Below are positions 1 to 11,880 of a stretch of DNA of 64,000 nucleotides, one piece after another. The stretch is from Locusta migratoria. Taxonomy: Eukaryota; Arthropoda; Insecta; Orthoptera; Acrididae. Numbering within the stretch: the stretch's first letter is position 1; every line of letters begins with the position of its first letter. The notes beneath the pieces were generated by a model. The model was not told where the DNA came from. It saw nothing but the letters and a program-made list of their open reading frames with translations, and ran no database searches. Position numbers and translations under genes: made by a program. The DNA lies in contig CM048744.1 of the NCBI GenBank assembly GCA_026315105.1, positions 660,551,676 to 660,615,675 of the forward strand, read 5' to 3'.

Positions 1-1636
1 TTACTTGTTCAAGACAAAATTGTATGAAAGGATTAAAGTAGACGAATTAGAAAATCTTGAAAACCTTGAAGATTGATACAAACAAATCCCGGATGCGAAG
101 ACATGTCTAAGTACGATCTAGATGAATGGCTTGTCGCCAATACAGAAGCTAAACTTTTTCTTGTGTATAAGTTGTCGTAAGATTTGTTGAAGATTGCAGT
201 GAGACAACGACAATTTGCATCCTTCTGATGGAGTGTGGTGGAACGTCGCTCATCGAAAACGTATGGGGCGATACAATTATTAGTTTCAAAATTGTAACTT
301 TATTAAAGATCACAGTCATAGACACAAAGAGATTTTTGAATTCATTTGACATTTAAAACATTACAAAAATACGTACTGTAACTAGAGTTCAAAATACTGT
401 AATACATGGTAGATATCCATGTATTAACCAAAAAAATTGCCAACCGGTACGGCGTTCCCTATAAACCGGGGTTTTACTTTATTTAACTATTTATTTCGAA
501 AACATTGTCTCATTCTATCTTCACTATACCTTCCTATCTTCCCAGCCAGTTTCCCTTCATGAGGAAAGTCCTGCGGGAAATACTGATCTTCGGTGTTGTT
601 TACCTAAATAAAAATTTGTCTAATAACGTGTTTGTATCTTGGCTTTTAACTTTACATCACTGTCACACTTTAAGCTTCTACAACTACAATGAAAGGTGTC
701 TTATGTAGATTAGCTACTCCGATAGTATAAATTCCTTCATGCCACTGGTTGATATTGATCTTGTTTTCTTCAAAACTGTTACTCTGTTTCGCCTCTCAGG
801 TTCTCAGAATTTATCCGTATCTTAAGGATCTCCTGTAAGGTTTTTCGTTCTTTATTTTCTGTTTTATGCTGTTTCGTAAATGTGATCCGTTGACGCATTC
901 CACTGGACAGTCATTCTGATACATTCCTCATATTTTAATAACTGTAATTTGCTATTCTAAAAAAAAAATTTTCCACTGGATTGTAATATATTTTTCGTTT
1001 TCTGATTTGTATACATTTATGCTTGCTTTCAATTTCTGTCTTTGGTACGGGAATTAGTGAACTTATTTCTTTCGGCTTATTGCGTTCTCTGTTGTTGCTC
1101 TGCTACATAATGCTCGGAATTTGCTATGTTTTCTTAAACAATCTCCAATTGTACCTACTTGGCTGCTTACTTGAAATAGTTTATTTGTATTGGGACTAAG
1201 ACTGTGTTCCTGTTTAGTACAGCAGACCATCATTAAAAGGCAAACAGTTCGTATAACTTTTGGAATAGAAACACGGATTAATAGTTCTGTTTCAAGTCCC
1301 AATAAAATCTAAAGATTTCACTACTTTGTGAAACTTACAGACCAAAAATGTGTCGGATACTGGGATCTGGATGTTGCAACTAACTACAGCAACAGCCGCG
1401 AAAGCTAGAGATCGGTGCTGAACCTCGATTCGAAATTTACTTTCAACAACCATGAAGATGAGATTTTGCTTACTGTCGGTCCTGAACTGGGAACGCGTAT
1501 CTAGGCATGAGGAGCCGTTGTGAATCCATTTCCTCTCGCGTTTTCTCCGAGAGGTGTCACTTCTACTGAGTTAGCAGCGCTGCCCCTCTGTGTGTCTCAG
1601 TCCCAAGTGATTAAAGCCCAGCACAGCACTCTGCTC
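1..1636. other. AT-rich sequence, nothing recognised
   Basis: No open frame longer than about 80 codons looks like a known protein, and I see no terminal repeats, tRNA-like boxes or LINE tail. The stretch 1490-1620 is somewhat more GC-rich but shows no splice-bounded frame. Confidence 0.5.
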
Positions 1637-1844
1637 AAATGTTCAAATGTTTGTAGAGATTATAGGACTTAACTACGGGGTCATCAGTCCCTAAACTTAC
1701 AAACTACTAAACTACTTATGAACTAGCTAATACTAAAGACGACACAAATATCCATGCCCTAGAAGGATTCGAGCCCCCGACCGTAGTGGCCGTGCAGACC
1801 GTGACTGACGCGCCGCAGTCCCCTGGGCCACCGCGGCCGGCCAA
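1637..1844 (-). mobile_element. tRNA-derived SINE (family A), full length
   Basis: Read on the minus strand, this begins with a class II tRNA-like head (GCCGCGGTGGCC start, A-box-like TGGCCNNGGGG, B-box-like GGNTCGAATCC around 1765-1780). It continues into a body ending in the ACAAACATTTGAACATTT tail. Flanks carry an imperfect duplication, CACTCTGCTC at 1627-1636 and CACTCTGTTC at 1845-1854. The same family recurs at least ten times in this window. It would be transcribed by RNA polymerase III and mobilised by a LINE; the copy is not expected to be a functional tRNA. Confidence 0.88.
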
Positions 1845-3349
1845 CACTCTGTTCTGTGGCAACTGGACCAACGGACGAGTTCCTGGCTATGCAGTGTGTT
1901 TACGTATTGGGAAGTGCGTTTGTGTTGCTGCCTTTCGTACTTTATGCTACCGACTCTGAAGTAAAGACTGAATAGATTGATTATTTGTACACCCAGGAAA
2001 GCAAAATTTATTAGAGCGGTAGAGTTAGGTAAGGAGTATCCCGATTCAAAATGTTTGGGAGGGATCACAGTTAGTTACCTTAACCGAGGAGAATCTCCGG
2101 TCACACTTCGTCACAACCGTTAGAGAAAAATCTAACGAACAATAAACTGAATGATTAGAGCGAGCGAAAGCGTATTTGTTTATGTGTTATGTTGGTCATC
2201 TCTGCGTGAATACCACCACTTACCAACAATTTAGAAGTGCTTACTCTATTCGAGCCTTGAAGTGTCTTCCCAACGCCAGCGCCCAACCCCCCCTCCCCCA
2301 CCACCACCGATCAAACCACACACACACACACACACACACATACATTTGCCTCCATTACTGCTTTAACGTTTCGTAGATGCCTGAGCATGGTTTCCATCAG
2401 TCGACCCTTCCTTTTCTTAAAGTTGTGCTATAAATTTCTTTTACTGTTGATTCGTTTCAGCACTTCTTATCAGGCATCCGATCTATCTAATATGCATAAT
2501 TATTTTGTAACTAACAATAGCTTAGTCCACGTTTTCAAACATAATCATATTTTCTCTCCAAAATTACGGAATGTGTTAAGATTTGCTTGGATATATGGAA
2601 GATCTGAAGGTGTACATGTGGAAAATTTTCAAAAACGTTAAACGTTTGACAGAGATCAGGGTAAAGTGTGAAGTTGTGAAACTGTTGCATTCATCTGTTG
2701 CACTTTTAAGTGACAGACTGTCATGTTTTTATCATTTATTTGAGAGTGATCACATTCGCATTTTTACGAACTCCTAAATCGGTCAAGGAGGCATATTTCA
2801 TTCACTAACCAGGCGTAGAAGTTAGATGAACCGATAAGCGATTCCTATCATATGATGCACGTACTATCACAAATTTTCAGACGTGTTTTCGGTTAGAGGA
2901 TTCGGTTGACTTGTCACCAAACGTTTGCAAATCCCATTCAGGAGCCACTTGCTTTCGACTGCTAATAGAGCAGTTGTGCGGCACGGATGTTACTATCACA
3001 CAGACACAAAACTGGATACGGTGGACTGACGTGTCTCCCACGTCGTAGTCCACGACCAAGACCACATAACTACCACGACATGGCTCTGGTTGTACCTCCC
3101 TATAGCATATCTAGCGGTTGGGCCGTTCATTGTTTCTACGCTACTAAAAACGATCAGGGAATCTGGTGAGAAATCATACACAATATACACACGATAATGT
3201 ATTTTATTCACATATTGGTTACAATAGCAATTTATATACAGTACGATATTTTACTGTCTCAACTCTTTACTTGTTGTTTACATGGCGTTTACTTAAAGCG
3301 TGGCACCATGGGGCTACCATTATGGTGATAAAGTCATTGTCATTGCCCT
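1845..3349. other. Unassigned sequence
   Basis: Apart from the CA repeat I recognise no gene or element in this stretch. Short open frames here resemble nothing known. Confidence 0.4.
2317..2340. repeat. (CA)n microsatellite
   Basis: An uninterrupted run of CA dinucleotides follows a C-rich stretch (2281-2310). Confidence 0.95.
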
Positions 3350-4245
3350 CTAATACGGTGTGTGATCACCTCGGATGGCCAGTACAGTTGCACACATATG
3401 TGGCATGCACAGTGACAGGTTAACAACCAGCTCTTGAGAGATATTTGTCCATTCTTCCGCGAGTGCAGTATTTGCTCTGCAACCGTTGCGAACCGGCCGC
3501 GGTGGCCGAGGGGACTGAGGCGCTCCAGTCACGGTCTGCACGGCCACTACGGTCGGGGGTTCGAATCCCCCCTCGGGCATGCCGTCCTTAGTTGTAAGTA
3601 GTTCATAAGTAGTTTGTAAGTTTAGGGACTGATGACCCCGTAGTTAAGTCCCATAGACTATACAAACATTTGAACATTTTGCAACCGTTGCGAGAGCTGC
3701 TGGTCTGGTTGCAATGCGTCTGCCAAGTGTATCCCAGACATGCTGAATCTGGTTAGAGTCTGGTGAACAAGCTGACCATTCCATTCGTTCAGTTCCCTCA
3801 GCTTCAAGCATTTTGTCCAAACAAAAGGTCGGAGAATGTCATCTCATTACGTCTGAGCAGTCAAAGCGCCATTCTGAACGACATAGAGGTCCGTACGTCG
3901 GCCAATACTGACTCCTGTCCACACCATTCGTCGACCACCATGATATGGTGATGTTTCCTGTACATAAGTAGGATTCTCTTCAGATGAGGGAACGACGATT
4001 GTCCGGCTGAACATAAAATCTGTGTCTCCATAGACTATTAACCGGAGATAACGGTCATCTCTTGGTGATCTAACGTGTGGACGACCTTGGCCTTGCCTTC
4101 CTTTAACGGTTTCTGCTGTCTGAAATCGTGTCCGAGCCCTGGAAAGTATACTTTGGGACTCTCCAATAGCTGCAGCCACCTCCCTCTGTGTCTGTCCCGC
4201 TTCCGCCTTTCCTATGGCTCTCCATGCCATAGCTTCGGGTAAGTC
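3350..4245 (-). pseudogene. Tc1-like transposase relic, internally deleted and SINE-interrupted
   Basis: The minus strand encodes pieces of a Tc1/mariner-superfamily transposase. From 4230 downward the frame gives an N-terminal helix-turn-helix region (EAGQTQREVAAAIGESQS), then GRPHVRSPRDDRYL, then the central GGRRMVWTGVSIGRRTDLYV. The next part, which should hold the second catalytic Asp (FMDDNARPH type), is absent. A shifted frame at about 3690-3780 gives SPDSNQIQHVWDTLGRRIA, including the usual downstream acidic region. A SINE then interrupts the frame, and it resumes at 3477 as ALAEEWTNISQ and stops near 3350. Deletion, frame changes and insertion mean it is dead. I could not place the terminal inverted repeats. 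Confidence 0.85.
3493..3679 (+). mobile_element. tRNA-derived SINE (family A), full length, perfect 14-bp TSD
   Basis: The head runs from CCGGCCGCGGTGGCCGAGG through the B-box GGTTCGAATCC (about 3560), followed by the family body. It is flanked by an exact 14-bp duplication, TGCAACCGTTGCGA, at 3478-3491 and 3680-3693. It inserted into the Tc1-like transposase relic after that element was already in place. The body lacks the usual GGATATTTGT segment after the head. Confidence 0.95.
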
Positions 4246-4912
4246 ACGTTGTTGTTACATTGCACTACCTGCTCACTACATTATCTGAAGTCAAATGCTT
4301 GTGTAATTAGTTTAGTAGAGTAAACACAAGGCAACACCAAGCCCCTCTGCAGAAATTTCCTGTTATTACCTCTATCTCGGTTCTCGTAACGTTCTTGTCT
4401 CCACTCCGTAGAAAACACAGAAGGACTTCGAACCATTTTAATTCATTCTGCCGATGACCGTACTTCGGGATCTAGATGTTTCATTGATGTCCTAATTGTA
4501 CTGACCAGTGCCTTTTGCTTCCTTTTCACAAAATTACAGGCCTATATCATTGACGTCGTATTTCAATACGATTTTGGAACATATATTTTCCTCAAATATA
4601 TGAACTACCGCGAAGAAAACAACCTATTGACCCATAGTCAACACGGATTCAGAAAGTATCGGTCTTGTGAAACACTGCTAGCTCTTTACTCACATGATAT
4701 GATGAGTGCTAATCAACAAGGGATGTCAAGTAGTTTCGTATTTCTAGATTTCCGGGAAGCTTTTGATACTGTACCTCATCTTCTAATCAAACTGCGTGCT
4801 TATGGAATATCGCCACAATTGTACGATTGGATTCTGAATTTCCTGCCAGAAAGGACACAGTATGTTGTAATTGACGGAACTTCATCGAACAGAACTGAAG
4901 TGATATCTGGCG

Positions 4913-5066
4913 CCGGTCACTACGGTCGGGGGTTCGAATCCCCCCTCGGGCATGGATATTTGTGCCGTCCTTAGTATTAGTTAGTTCATAAGTAGTTTGT
5001 AAGTTTAGGGACTAATGACCCCGTAGTTAAGTCCCATAAGCTATACAAACACTTGAACATTTGATT
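4913..5066 (+). mobile_element. SINE family A lacking most of its tRNA head
   Basis: It begins with CCGG and jumps directly to CACTACGGTCGGGGGTTCG, so the A-box half of the head is missing while the B-box and body are intact. An exact 12-bp duplication, TGATATCTGGCG, lies at 4901-4912 and 5067-5078. It splits the CR1-like reverse transcriptase at the VISG/VPQG motif. Confidence 0.93.
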
Positions 5067-5435
5067 TGATATCTGGCGTTGCCCAGGGAAGTGTTATAGG
5101 GCCCCTACTGTTCCTTATTTTTATAAACAATTTAGGAGACAATCTGAGTAGCTCTCTTAGGTAGTTCGCGGATGATTCTGTCACTTATCGGTTAGTAAAG
5201 TCGTCATAAAATCAAAAGTAACTGCAAAATAATTCAGATAAGGTATCTACATGGTGCAAAAAAAATGGCAATTCACCCTTAATAATGAGAAGTGTGAAGT
5301 CATTCATATGAACACTAAAAGAAGCCCGTTAAACTTCACTTACACGATAAATTAGTCAAGTAAATATCTAGGAGCAACAATTACACACAACTTAAATTGG
5401 AAAGAACACATAGGAAATATTGTAGGGAAAGCGAA

Positions 5436-5633
5436 TCGCCGGCCGCGGTGGCCGAGGGGACTGCGGCGCGCCAGTCTCAGTCTGCACGGCCACTACGGTC
5501 GGGGGTTCAAATCCCCTCTCGGGCATGGATATTTGTGCCGTCATTATTAGCTAGTTCATTAGTAGTTTGTAAGTTTAGGGACTGATGACCCCGTAGTTAA
5601 GTCCCATAAGCTCCACAAACATTTGAACGTTTT
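5436..5633 (+). mobile_element. SINE family A, full length
   Basis: Complete head (CCGGCCGCGG at 5439) and body ending TTTGAACGTTTT. Flanked by GAAAGCGAA at 5427-5435 and 5634-5642. It sits in the same CR1-like LINE about 370 bp after the previous SINE. Confidence 0.9.
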
Positions 5634-6229
5634 GAAAGCGAACCAAAGACTACCTTACGTTGACAGAACACTTAAAAGATGCAACAGCTCTAGTAGAGAA
5701 ACTGCCTACATTACACTTGTGCGTCCCGTTTTGGAGCATTGTTGCGCCATTTGATATCCCTACGAAATGGGACTGACAGACGATTTAGTGAAAGTTCAGA
5801 GAAGTGCAGCACGTTTTGTATTATCGCGATGTAGGGGAGAGCGTATCACGGGAATGAAGCATGAATTGGGGTGGAAAGCATTAAAAGAAAGACGTTACTC
5901 GTTGCGACGAGATCTATTTGCGAAATATCTTTCACCAACTTTCTCTTGCGAATGTGAACATATTTTGTTAGCACCCACCTACGTAGGATCATGAAAATAA
6001 AGAAAGAGAAATCAAATCGAAAACAGAAAGATTTATGTGTTCCTTTTTTCCGCAAGCTATTAGAGAATGTAACTGCAGAGAAACATCATAAAAGCGTTTC
6101 GATGAACGCTCTGCCATGCGCTTTTAGTGTGACTTGCGGAGTATTTATGTAGATGAGTTGCGTCTAGTTTCTTCCAGGTTTCACGCTCGTGCTGTGTTCA
6201 GTTTTTACGGACTAACTTGTGATAGGCCG

Positions 6230-6352
6230 GGTAGCTGGTATAGCGGCCAGCGGCTGCCTGAGCCACCTGGCCGCCGCCCTTGGCCGTGGCGCTGGAGGCC
6301 GCCCTGCTGTTACGTCACGCCACGCCGCTCTCCCACTGCCGCCGCCTCGCAG
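6230..6352 (+). other. GC-rich segment ending in a splice-donor-like CAG|GTGAAC
   Basis: An abrupt GC-rich block lies between AT-rich LINE copies. It is open in at least one frame through to CTCGCAG at 6352, followed by GTGAAC. Composition resembles the confirmed transporter exons, and the frame from about 6134 would end in phase 0 as those exons do. No protein family is recognisable, and GC-rich DNA is often open by chance. It could be an upstream exon or a CpG-rich promoter remnant. Confidence 0.2.
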
Positions 6353-6574
6353 GTGAACGCCCCCCTCCTACTGCCGTGCGCTACCTCAACACAGAGCACT
6401 TACTCCGAAAACTGTCTTGAGCAGTTAAACCGGCAACCCACGCGCAATGGAAATATTCTAGACCTTATAGCCACAAACAGGCCTGACCTTATAACGATGT
6501 CTGTGTAGAGACAGGAATTAGTGATCATGATATCGTCATAGCGTCGATGGTGACCAATCAAGAAGGCTAGGAGC

Positions 6575-7477
6575 GTGTTTTTGTTGGGAAGAGCCGATAA
6601 GCAAATTTTACGATCGCACTTAGAAAATGAATGGGTATCGTTTAATTCCGGGACTATGGACGTAGAGGAATTGTGGACTAAATTTAAGTGCATTGTTAAT
6701 AAAGGGTTAGAGAAATATGTGCCAGTAAAGACGATTAAGGATGGAAAAGATCCACCGTGGTATAATAATAATGTTAGAAAGCTGCTGAGAAAGCAAAGGC
6801 TGTTGCACTCTCGATTCAAAAAAGAACACGCAAATGATGACAGGCAAAAGTTAGTAGTGATTCGTGCGTCTATAAAAAGATTGATGCGCGAAGCATACAA
6901 TAATTATCACAGCCATACCTTAGCAAAAGATCTTTCCGAGAACCCGAAAATATTCTGGTCCTATGTAAAATCGATAAGCGGGTCGAAGCCCACTGTCCAG
7001 TCACTCGTTGATCATTCCGGGGCAGTAACAGAAGAAAGCAAACGGAAAGCTGAAGTTCTAAATTTAACCTTTAAGAAATCTTTCACGCAGGAGGGCCGCA
7101 CAAATGTACCATCATTTGATCAACGTACAAATTCCGAAATGGGGGACATAGCAATAGGTATTTCCGGTGTAGAGAAGCAGCTGAGAGAGCTAAATACGAA
7201 AAAGTCTGCTGGTCCGGATGGAATACCAGTTCTGTTTTACAAAGACTATTCTGCGGCGTTGGCCCCCTACTTAGCTTGCATTTATCGCGAATCTTTAATT
7301 CAGCGCAAAGTTCCTAGTGATTGGAAAAAAGCGCAGGTGACTCCCGTGTATAATAAAGGAAAGAGAACTGACCCATACAATTACAGGCCAATATCGTTGA
7401 CATCAGTTTCATGTAGAATTTTGGAGCATATTCTCAGTTCGAATATAGTAAATTTCCTTGAAACAGAAAAGCATTAG
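6575..7477 (+). pseudogene. CR1-like ORF2, linker and N-terminal RT part
   Basis: This frame of about 300 codons follows the endonuclease remnant. It contains the basic linker (PPWYNNNVRKLLRKQR), the KSAGPDGIP motif, VPSDWKKAQVTPVY and YRPISLTS, which are fingers motifs of CR1/Jockey-type reverse transcriptases. It stops right after NFLETEKH at a deletion junction. The palm with the FDTVPH, GVPQGS and FADD motifs is completely missing, so no polymerase activity is possible. The frame before 6575 carries stops. Confidence 0.85.
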
Positions 7478-8024
7478 TAGTGAGCTTCTTGATGCTGTCG
7501 CGTCGTTCAAATATCTAGGCGTAACATTGCAGAGCGATATGAAATGGAACGAGTATGTAAGGACAGTTGTGAATAAGGCGGACAGCCGACTTCGGTTTAT
7601 TGGGCGAATTTTGGGAAGATGTACTTCACCTGTAAAGGAGACCGCGTATAAAACGCTTGTACGACCACGTCTTGAGTATTGCTCAAGTGTTTGGGACCCG
7701 CATCAGATCAGTTTAAAGGAAGACATAGAGGCGGTTCAGAGGCGAGCAGCTAGATTTGTTACCGGTAGGTTCGACCAATGCGCGAGTGTCACGGAAATGC
7801 TCCGGCAACTCAATTGGAGATCGCTGGAAGAAAGACGACGTTCTTTTCGTGAATTTCTGTTAAGTAAATTTAGAGGGCCGGAATTTGAAGCTCAGTGTAG
7901 TACGATCTTGCTGCCGCCTACTTACATTTCGCGTAAAGATCACAAAGACAAGATAAGAGAAATTAGGGCTCGTACGGAGGCATATAGGCATTTTTTTTCC
8001 TCGTTTAATTTGGGAGTGGAATAG
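7458..8024 (+). pseudogene. CR1-like ORF2, C-terminal region
   Basis: About 185 codons of the post-palm region. Visible motifs in order are FKYLGVTLQSDMKW, KADSRLRFIGRIL, VKETAYKTLVRPRLEYCSSVWDP, VQRRAARFV and SVTEMLRQLNWRSLEERR, then a DHKDKIREIRAR end. It overlaps the previous frame by 20 bp at the deletion point. The frame is otherwise intact, so the deletion may be older than few other mutations. Confidence 0.85.
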
Positions 8025-8400
8025 GAAAGGAAATGCCTAGTATTGGTACAGTGTACCCTCCGCCACGCACCTTGCGGTGAATTGCGGAGTATGTATGTAG
8101 ATGTAGATGTATTACTAACACAGTTGTTACGAGCCGGGACCCGCAGTTGGTAGCAGCACGGTTCAAATACCTGCCCCCTCATTCGGCTGTAGGCTCTGCG
8201 TGCTTTTCTTATATCGCTTAAGGTGAATGTATTGACTGTTCCTTGGAAGAGGCACAGTCCTTTTCTCTCCCACTTCTAACCCGTTTTCCGTCTCTAAAAT
8301 CGGCCAGATACGTAACTGCAAGCTTGCTTCTACAAGCATGCAAAAATTCCTCGCGCCTCGATACAGTGATGCATGCTTCTACAAGCATCAGTTTCTTTTC

Positions 8401-9480
8401 TACATCTACATGAGATACTCTGCAAATCACATTTAAGTGCCTGGCAGAGGGTTCATCGAACCCCCGTTATACTATTTTATCTCCCATTCCATTCTCGAAT
8501 AGCGCGCGGGAAGAAAGAACGCCTAAATCTCTCCGTTCGAGCATCTTATCTGGTGATCATTTCTACCTATTTAAGTGGGAGTCAGCAATATATTTTCGCA
8601 TTCGGGGAACACTTTTGGCGATTGGAGTTTCGTAAGTAACCCACGCCGCAGCGATAAGCGCCGTTGTTGTAATGATTCCCATCCCAGATCCTGTATCATT
8701 TCCGTAACGCTGTCTCCCCTGTATTGTGACAATACGAAACGTGCTCCCCATCTTTGGACTCTTTCGATGTCCTCCGTAAAACCCACCTGATAAGGATCCC
8801 ACACTGGGCAGAAATACTCCAAAAATGGACGGACAAGCGTAGTGTACGCAGTTTCTTTTGTACTTCTGTTGCATCTTTTAAGCGTTCTGCCAATAAAACG
8901 CAGTCTCTGGTTCGGCTTTCTCACGACATTATCTACGTGTTCGTTCCAATTTAAATCTGAAGTAAAAGTAATTCCTAGGTATTTAGTGGAGTTTACGGCC
9001 TTCACGTTTGATTGCTTTATCTTGAAAACAAAGTTTAACAGATTTCTTTTTGTACTCATATGAACGACTTCACATTTCGCATTATTTACAGTTAGTTGCC
9101 AACTTTACACCTTACTGATATCTTATTCAGATTGTTCTGCAGTTGGGTTTGATCTTCAGATGATTTCACTAGACGGTAAATGACGGCGTCATCTGCAAAC
9201 AACCTAAGAGAGCTACTTAGATTTTCCCCTAAATCATTTATGTAAACAAGAAACAGCAGAGTACGAATAACACTACCCTGTGGAACGCCCGATATCACCT
9301 CTGTTTTAGTTGATGCCTTACCATCGATTCCAACGAACTGTGTCCTCTCTGACAGGAAATCCCCTACCCAGTCGCAAATTTGGGGCGATATACCATAACC
9401 GCGAAATTTGATTAAAAGCCATTTGTGAAGTACGGTGTCAAAAGCCTTCTGGAAATCAAGAAATTTTCTAGCAAAAGAGC
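8401..9480 (-). mobile_element. CR1-like LINE, 5'-truncated
   Basis: The 3' end is at 8401 (CTACATCTACATGAGATACTC on plus, the reverse of the family tail). The coding strand is minus. 9484-9092 gives the palm: LDFQKAFDTVLHKWLL, ISGVPQGSV and LRLFADDAVIYR. 9059-8571 gives STKYLGITFTSDLNWNEH, KETAYTTLVRPFLEY and VQRWGARFVLSQYRGD. A frame change separates the two blocks near 9090, and a further shift occurs before the IREI end. The element is truncated in the early palm, so it cannot move on its own. Confidence 0.87.
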
Positions 9481-10439
9481 TCAAACGTCAAAGAGTTACG
9501 TTAGCGAGCCTTCTGTTTGTGTTACGGAAAAATGAAAATAAAAAATACAGTGGAAGAGAAAAGCCGATCATGGTACACAGAGTCTACGAAGAACCGGAAA
9601 TAATATTTCCAGAAGCTGTTGTATTTCATGATTAAAATGCGACTCACTGCACCAGTTACGCATTTCCTTTAGCTTAACATCTCAAGTGCAAATATTTACT
9701 TCGGTATTTTTGCACAATGTTTGCAAGTGTTTTGTTCTGTCTCCCTTGTATTGTAATCGTCTTATTAAGTTAATATTGACTGCCTTCGAAATATCGCACA
9801 CAATAAATCCTTTATTTCCTGTTTTAGAAAGGAGGCACAATACCGGTACTTACACCTGGACGGGCAAATATATAATTTTTGTTATTAACATGTAAGAAAC
9901 GTCCGATATTCTAATTGTTGTATAACCTATAAAAACCACAATAGTGCAAGAGAGAAAAAAGAGAGAAGAGAAAGAACCGTTTATAAAATACTTCTCTAAA
10001 TAATTGATAGCTGACAATAACAATAAATGATCGGAACACATCCCGCAGAATGAAGTATGATACTAAGGCAGTGTTTCATTATTTAAATAATGAATTACAC
10101 ATTTACTAGCTTTCCAAGACCTTCGATATTGATGATCGAAATAATAGTTTTTCTTTCTTTTCGCATGAAATATTATATTCTTTGAGTTGTCCGACATTAC
10201 AGTAGAATATTTATCCAGAACTTATATTAACTGTGCCAAATAAAAACTATATAAATCAATCACTTGCGCGTGCTTGAAAAAGTACAAGAATACAAATGTT
10301 TGAACGTTTGCACAAGCATAATCGAAATTCGATTAAGCATCTAGCTGCTTGTATAAGACTGACGCTTGAATACGTTTATAAGACACACCCTCAAGCTTGC
10401 TTGTCCAAGCACTCTTGCGCAAAACGACAGTTTAAAGTA
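9481..10439. other. AT-rich, no gene seen
   Basis: No protein family is recognised. 10260-10430 contains several imperfect CTTGCGC/AAGCACTTG-like repeats in both orientations that could be a decayed inverted-repeat element, but the pairing is weak. Confidence 0.4.
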
Positions 10440-11425
10440 CTTAGGCTATTAAAAATAAAAATATTCACCCCTTAAACATAGTAAATTGACAGGAAGTCAT
10501 TGTAAAAATAAAAGATGATATTCCCGGAAATAGCCTAAAGAACAAGTAAACTATAAATACCAGAATAATATAAACTATGCTGAGAATAAGAAAATATATA
10601 CAATGTACAAACAGCTCTACAAAAGAGAAAAAATCAATAATAAAATCATATAAGAAGACCATGAAATAATTCTGTTTAATAATCTAAACTCACCAAAAAT
10701 ATTTAAAGGTGGAGCAGCCATATTTGAATATTTTAAAATAAATCACCAAAATAGCATTCTTGGCATTCAATTAAGTATACCCCTGTTAATTAATAATCTT
10801 CGTCTACCTAAACGTTCATAAATAGTATCTGACAAAGAAAATAAACTAGAAGAACATAAACCATGACCAATTATTAATGAAAGAGTATCTATACATTCCC
10901 ATCAGTTTGTAGTTATTATACCACCGATTACTAATCTTATACAAGCAACAGAAAAATAAGCAATTAAAGACTTCAAATCAACTTGACGAAAAGAAACAAG
11001 TCTAGTAATAACACCACCACATAGTCTTAAAGTCAAACAAAAATAATTAAATCTTAAACCCATATAAGAAATAACCCTTATAATACGAAAAATACTATAT
11101 CCCGGTAACTTTAATAAAATCCCCACAAGCATTATCATACCAGAAATAGGAGCCTCAACATGAGCTTTAGGAAGTCAAAGATGTAATAAAAAAAACTGGT
11201 ATCTTAAGCAAAAAAGCAAAATTAGAAAAAACATAAAACAAAAAATAAAAATAACAAAAACAAAAGAATAAAGGACAGTAAGTAATATTAAATATATCAG
11301 CTAAATAAAACTAATAATAAATGTAATATAGCAATCAAAGTATAAAAAAGTTAAATATACACCCGCCTGTAAACGTTCAGGTTGATAACCCAACCTATAA
11401 TTAAAAACAAAGTATGAACCAATCT
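10440..11425 (-). pseudogene. ND4: Nuclear copy of mitochondrial ND4 (NUMT)
   Basis: The minus strand encodes an NADH dehydrogenase subunit 4. In order from 11420 it has a GYQPERLQAGVY-like segment (frame-shifted), PKAHVEAPISG, the MLVGILLKLPGY helix, FRQVDLKSLIAYFSVA, IGHGLCSSSLF, NMAAPPLNIFGE, and an ND4 C-terminal stretch to about 10470. TGA codons at 10770 and 10895-type positions read as Trp only under the mitochondrial code. It therefore cannot make a full protein in the nucleus. ND4 is a membrane subunit of complex I. The copy is about 1 kb, AT-rich, and has several frame changes at the upstream (11150-11400) side. Confidence 0.9.
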
Positions 11426-11429
11426 AGAC

Positions 11430-11880
11430 GTGATGCAAGAGCTTTTAAGTGTCACATTTCAGGCAGTTCCCTTCTAACAGTTTCTCGCAGTAATCGCAAC
11501 GCATCCTAACAGTACCATCGATTAACAGTTTTTCCCTTTTGCTCGAATTCATGATGAACTATTCCTTCAAAGTCAAAGAAAACTATAAGAATGGCTTTGA
11601 CCTTTGACTTGACCTGACGATATTGTTTTAGAGAACCTTTCCCGAGCCACTGTAAAGATTGTCTACACGTTTTATCATCTTAACCGTAAAACCACGCCTC
11701 ATCACCACTTATGATTTTCTTAATAAACAATTCGTTCTCGTTCTCTTGGACATTCAGTCTTCGACTAGCATGCACAATTTTGTTGACGTTCCAGACGCGA
11801 GTGTCGTCGATAGACGTCGAAGAGCGTCTTTAACGAGGCTCATCTTTAACTAACGTCAAACCATTTTTATATCGTGTGGA
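11430..11880 (-). pseudogene. mariner transposase relic
   Basis: The minus strand, read across frames, shows ISGDEAWFYG (first catalytic Asp context), a KSKVKAILIVFFDFEGIVHHEF block and LRETVRRELPEM. These match the middle of mariner transposases. Stops (for example just after WFYG) and frame changes are present, and neither the HTH nor the HDNA motif is found. It directly abuts the ND4 copy. Confidence 0.75.

Larger units (their letters stand above)
4490..6165 (+). mobile_element. CR1-like LINE, 5'-truncated, interrupted by two SINEs
   Basis: The copy starts inside the reverse transcriptase, near a degraded RPIS motif at about 4545. The open frame 4600-4974 covers the fingers and palm up to FVFLDFREAFDTVPHLL and the GISPQLYDWILNFLPERTQ stretch. 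After the first SINE, the palm reappears as FADDS-like coding near 5165, with an early stop. The C-terminal region at 5690-5990 reads LVRPVLEHC and QRSAARFVLSRCRGE. The 3' end near 6150 has the TTTATGTAGATGAG tail seen in the related copies. Frameshifts and stops make it inactive. The CR1-like label rests on the AFDTVPH, FADD and QRRAARFV motifs and the short tandem 3' tail. Confidence 0.85.
6386..8110 (+). mobile_element. CR1-like LINE copy with the RT palm deleted
   Basis: A 5'-truncated copy that starts in the endonuclease end (NILDLIATNRPDLI at about 6449) and ends with a tail of tandem GTAGAT units near 8090-8107. Its 3' UTR (TGTACCCTCCGCCACGCACC) differs from the other CR1-like copies here, so it is a second subfamily. 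Confidence 0.87.
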
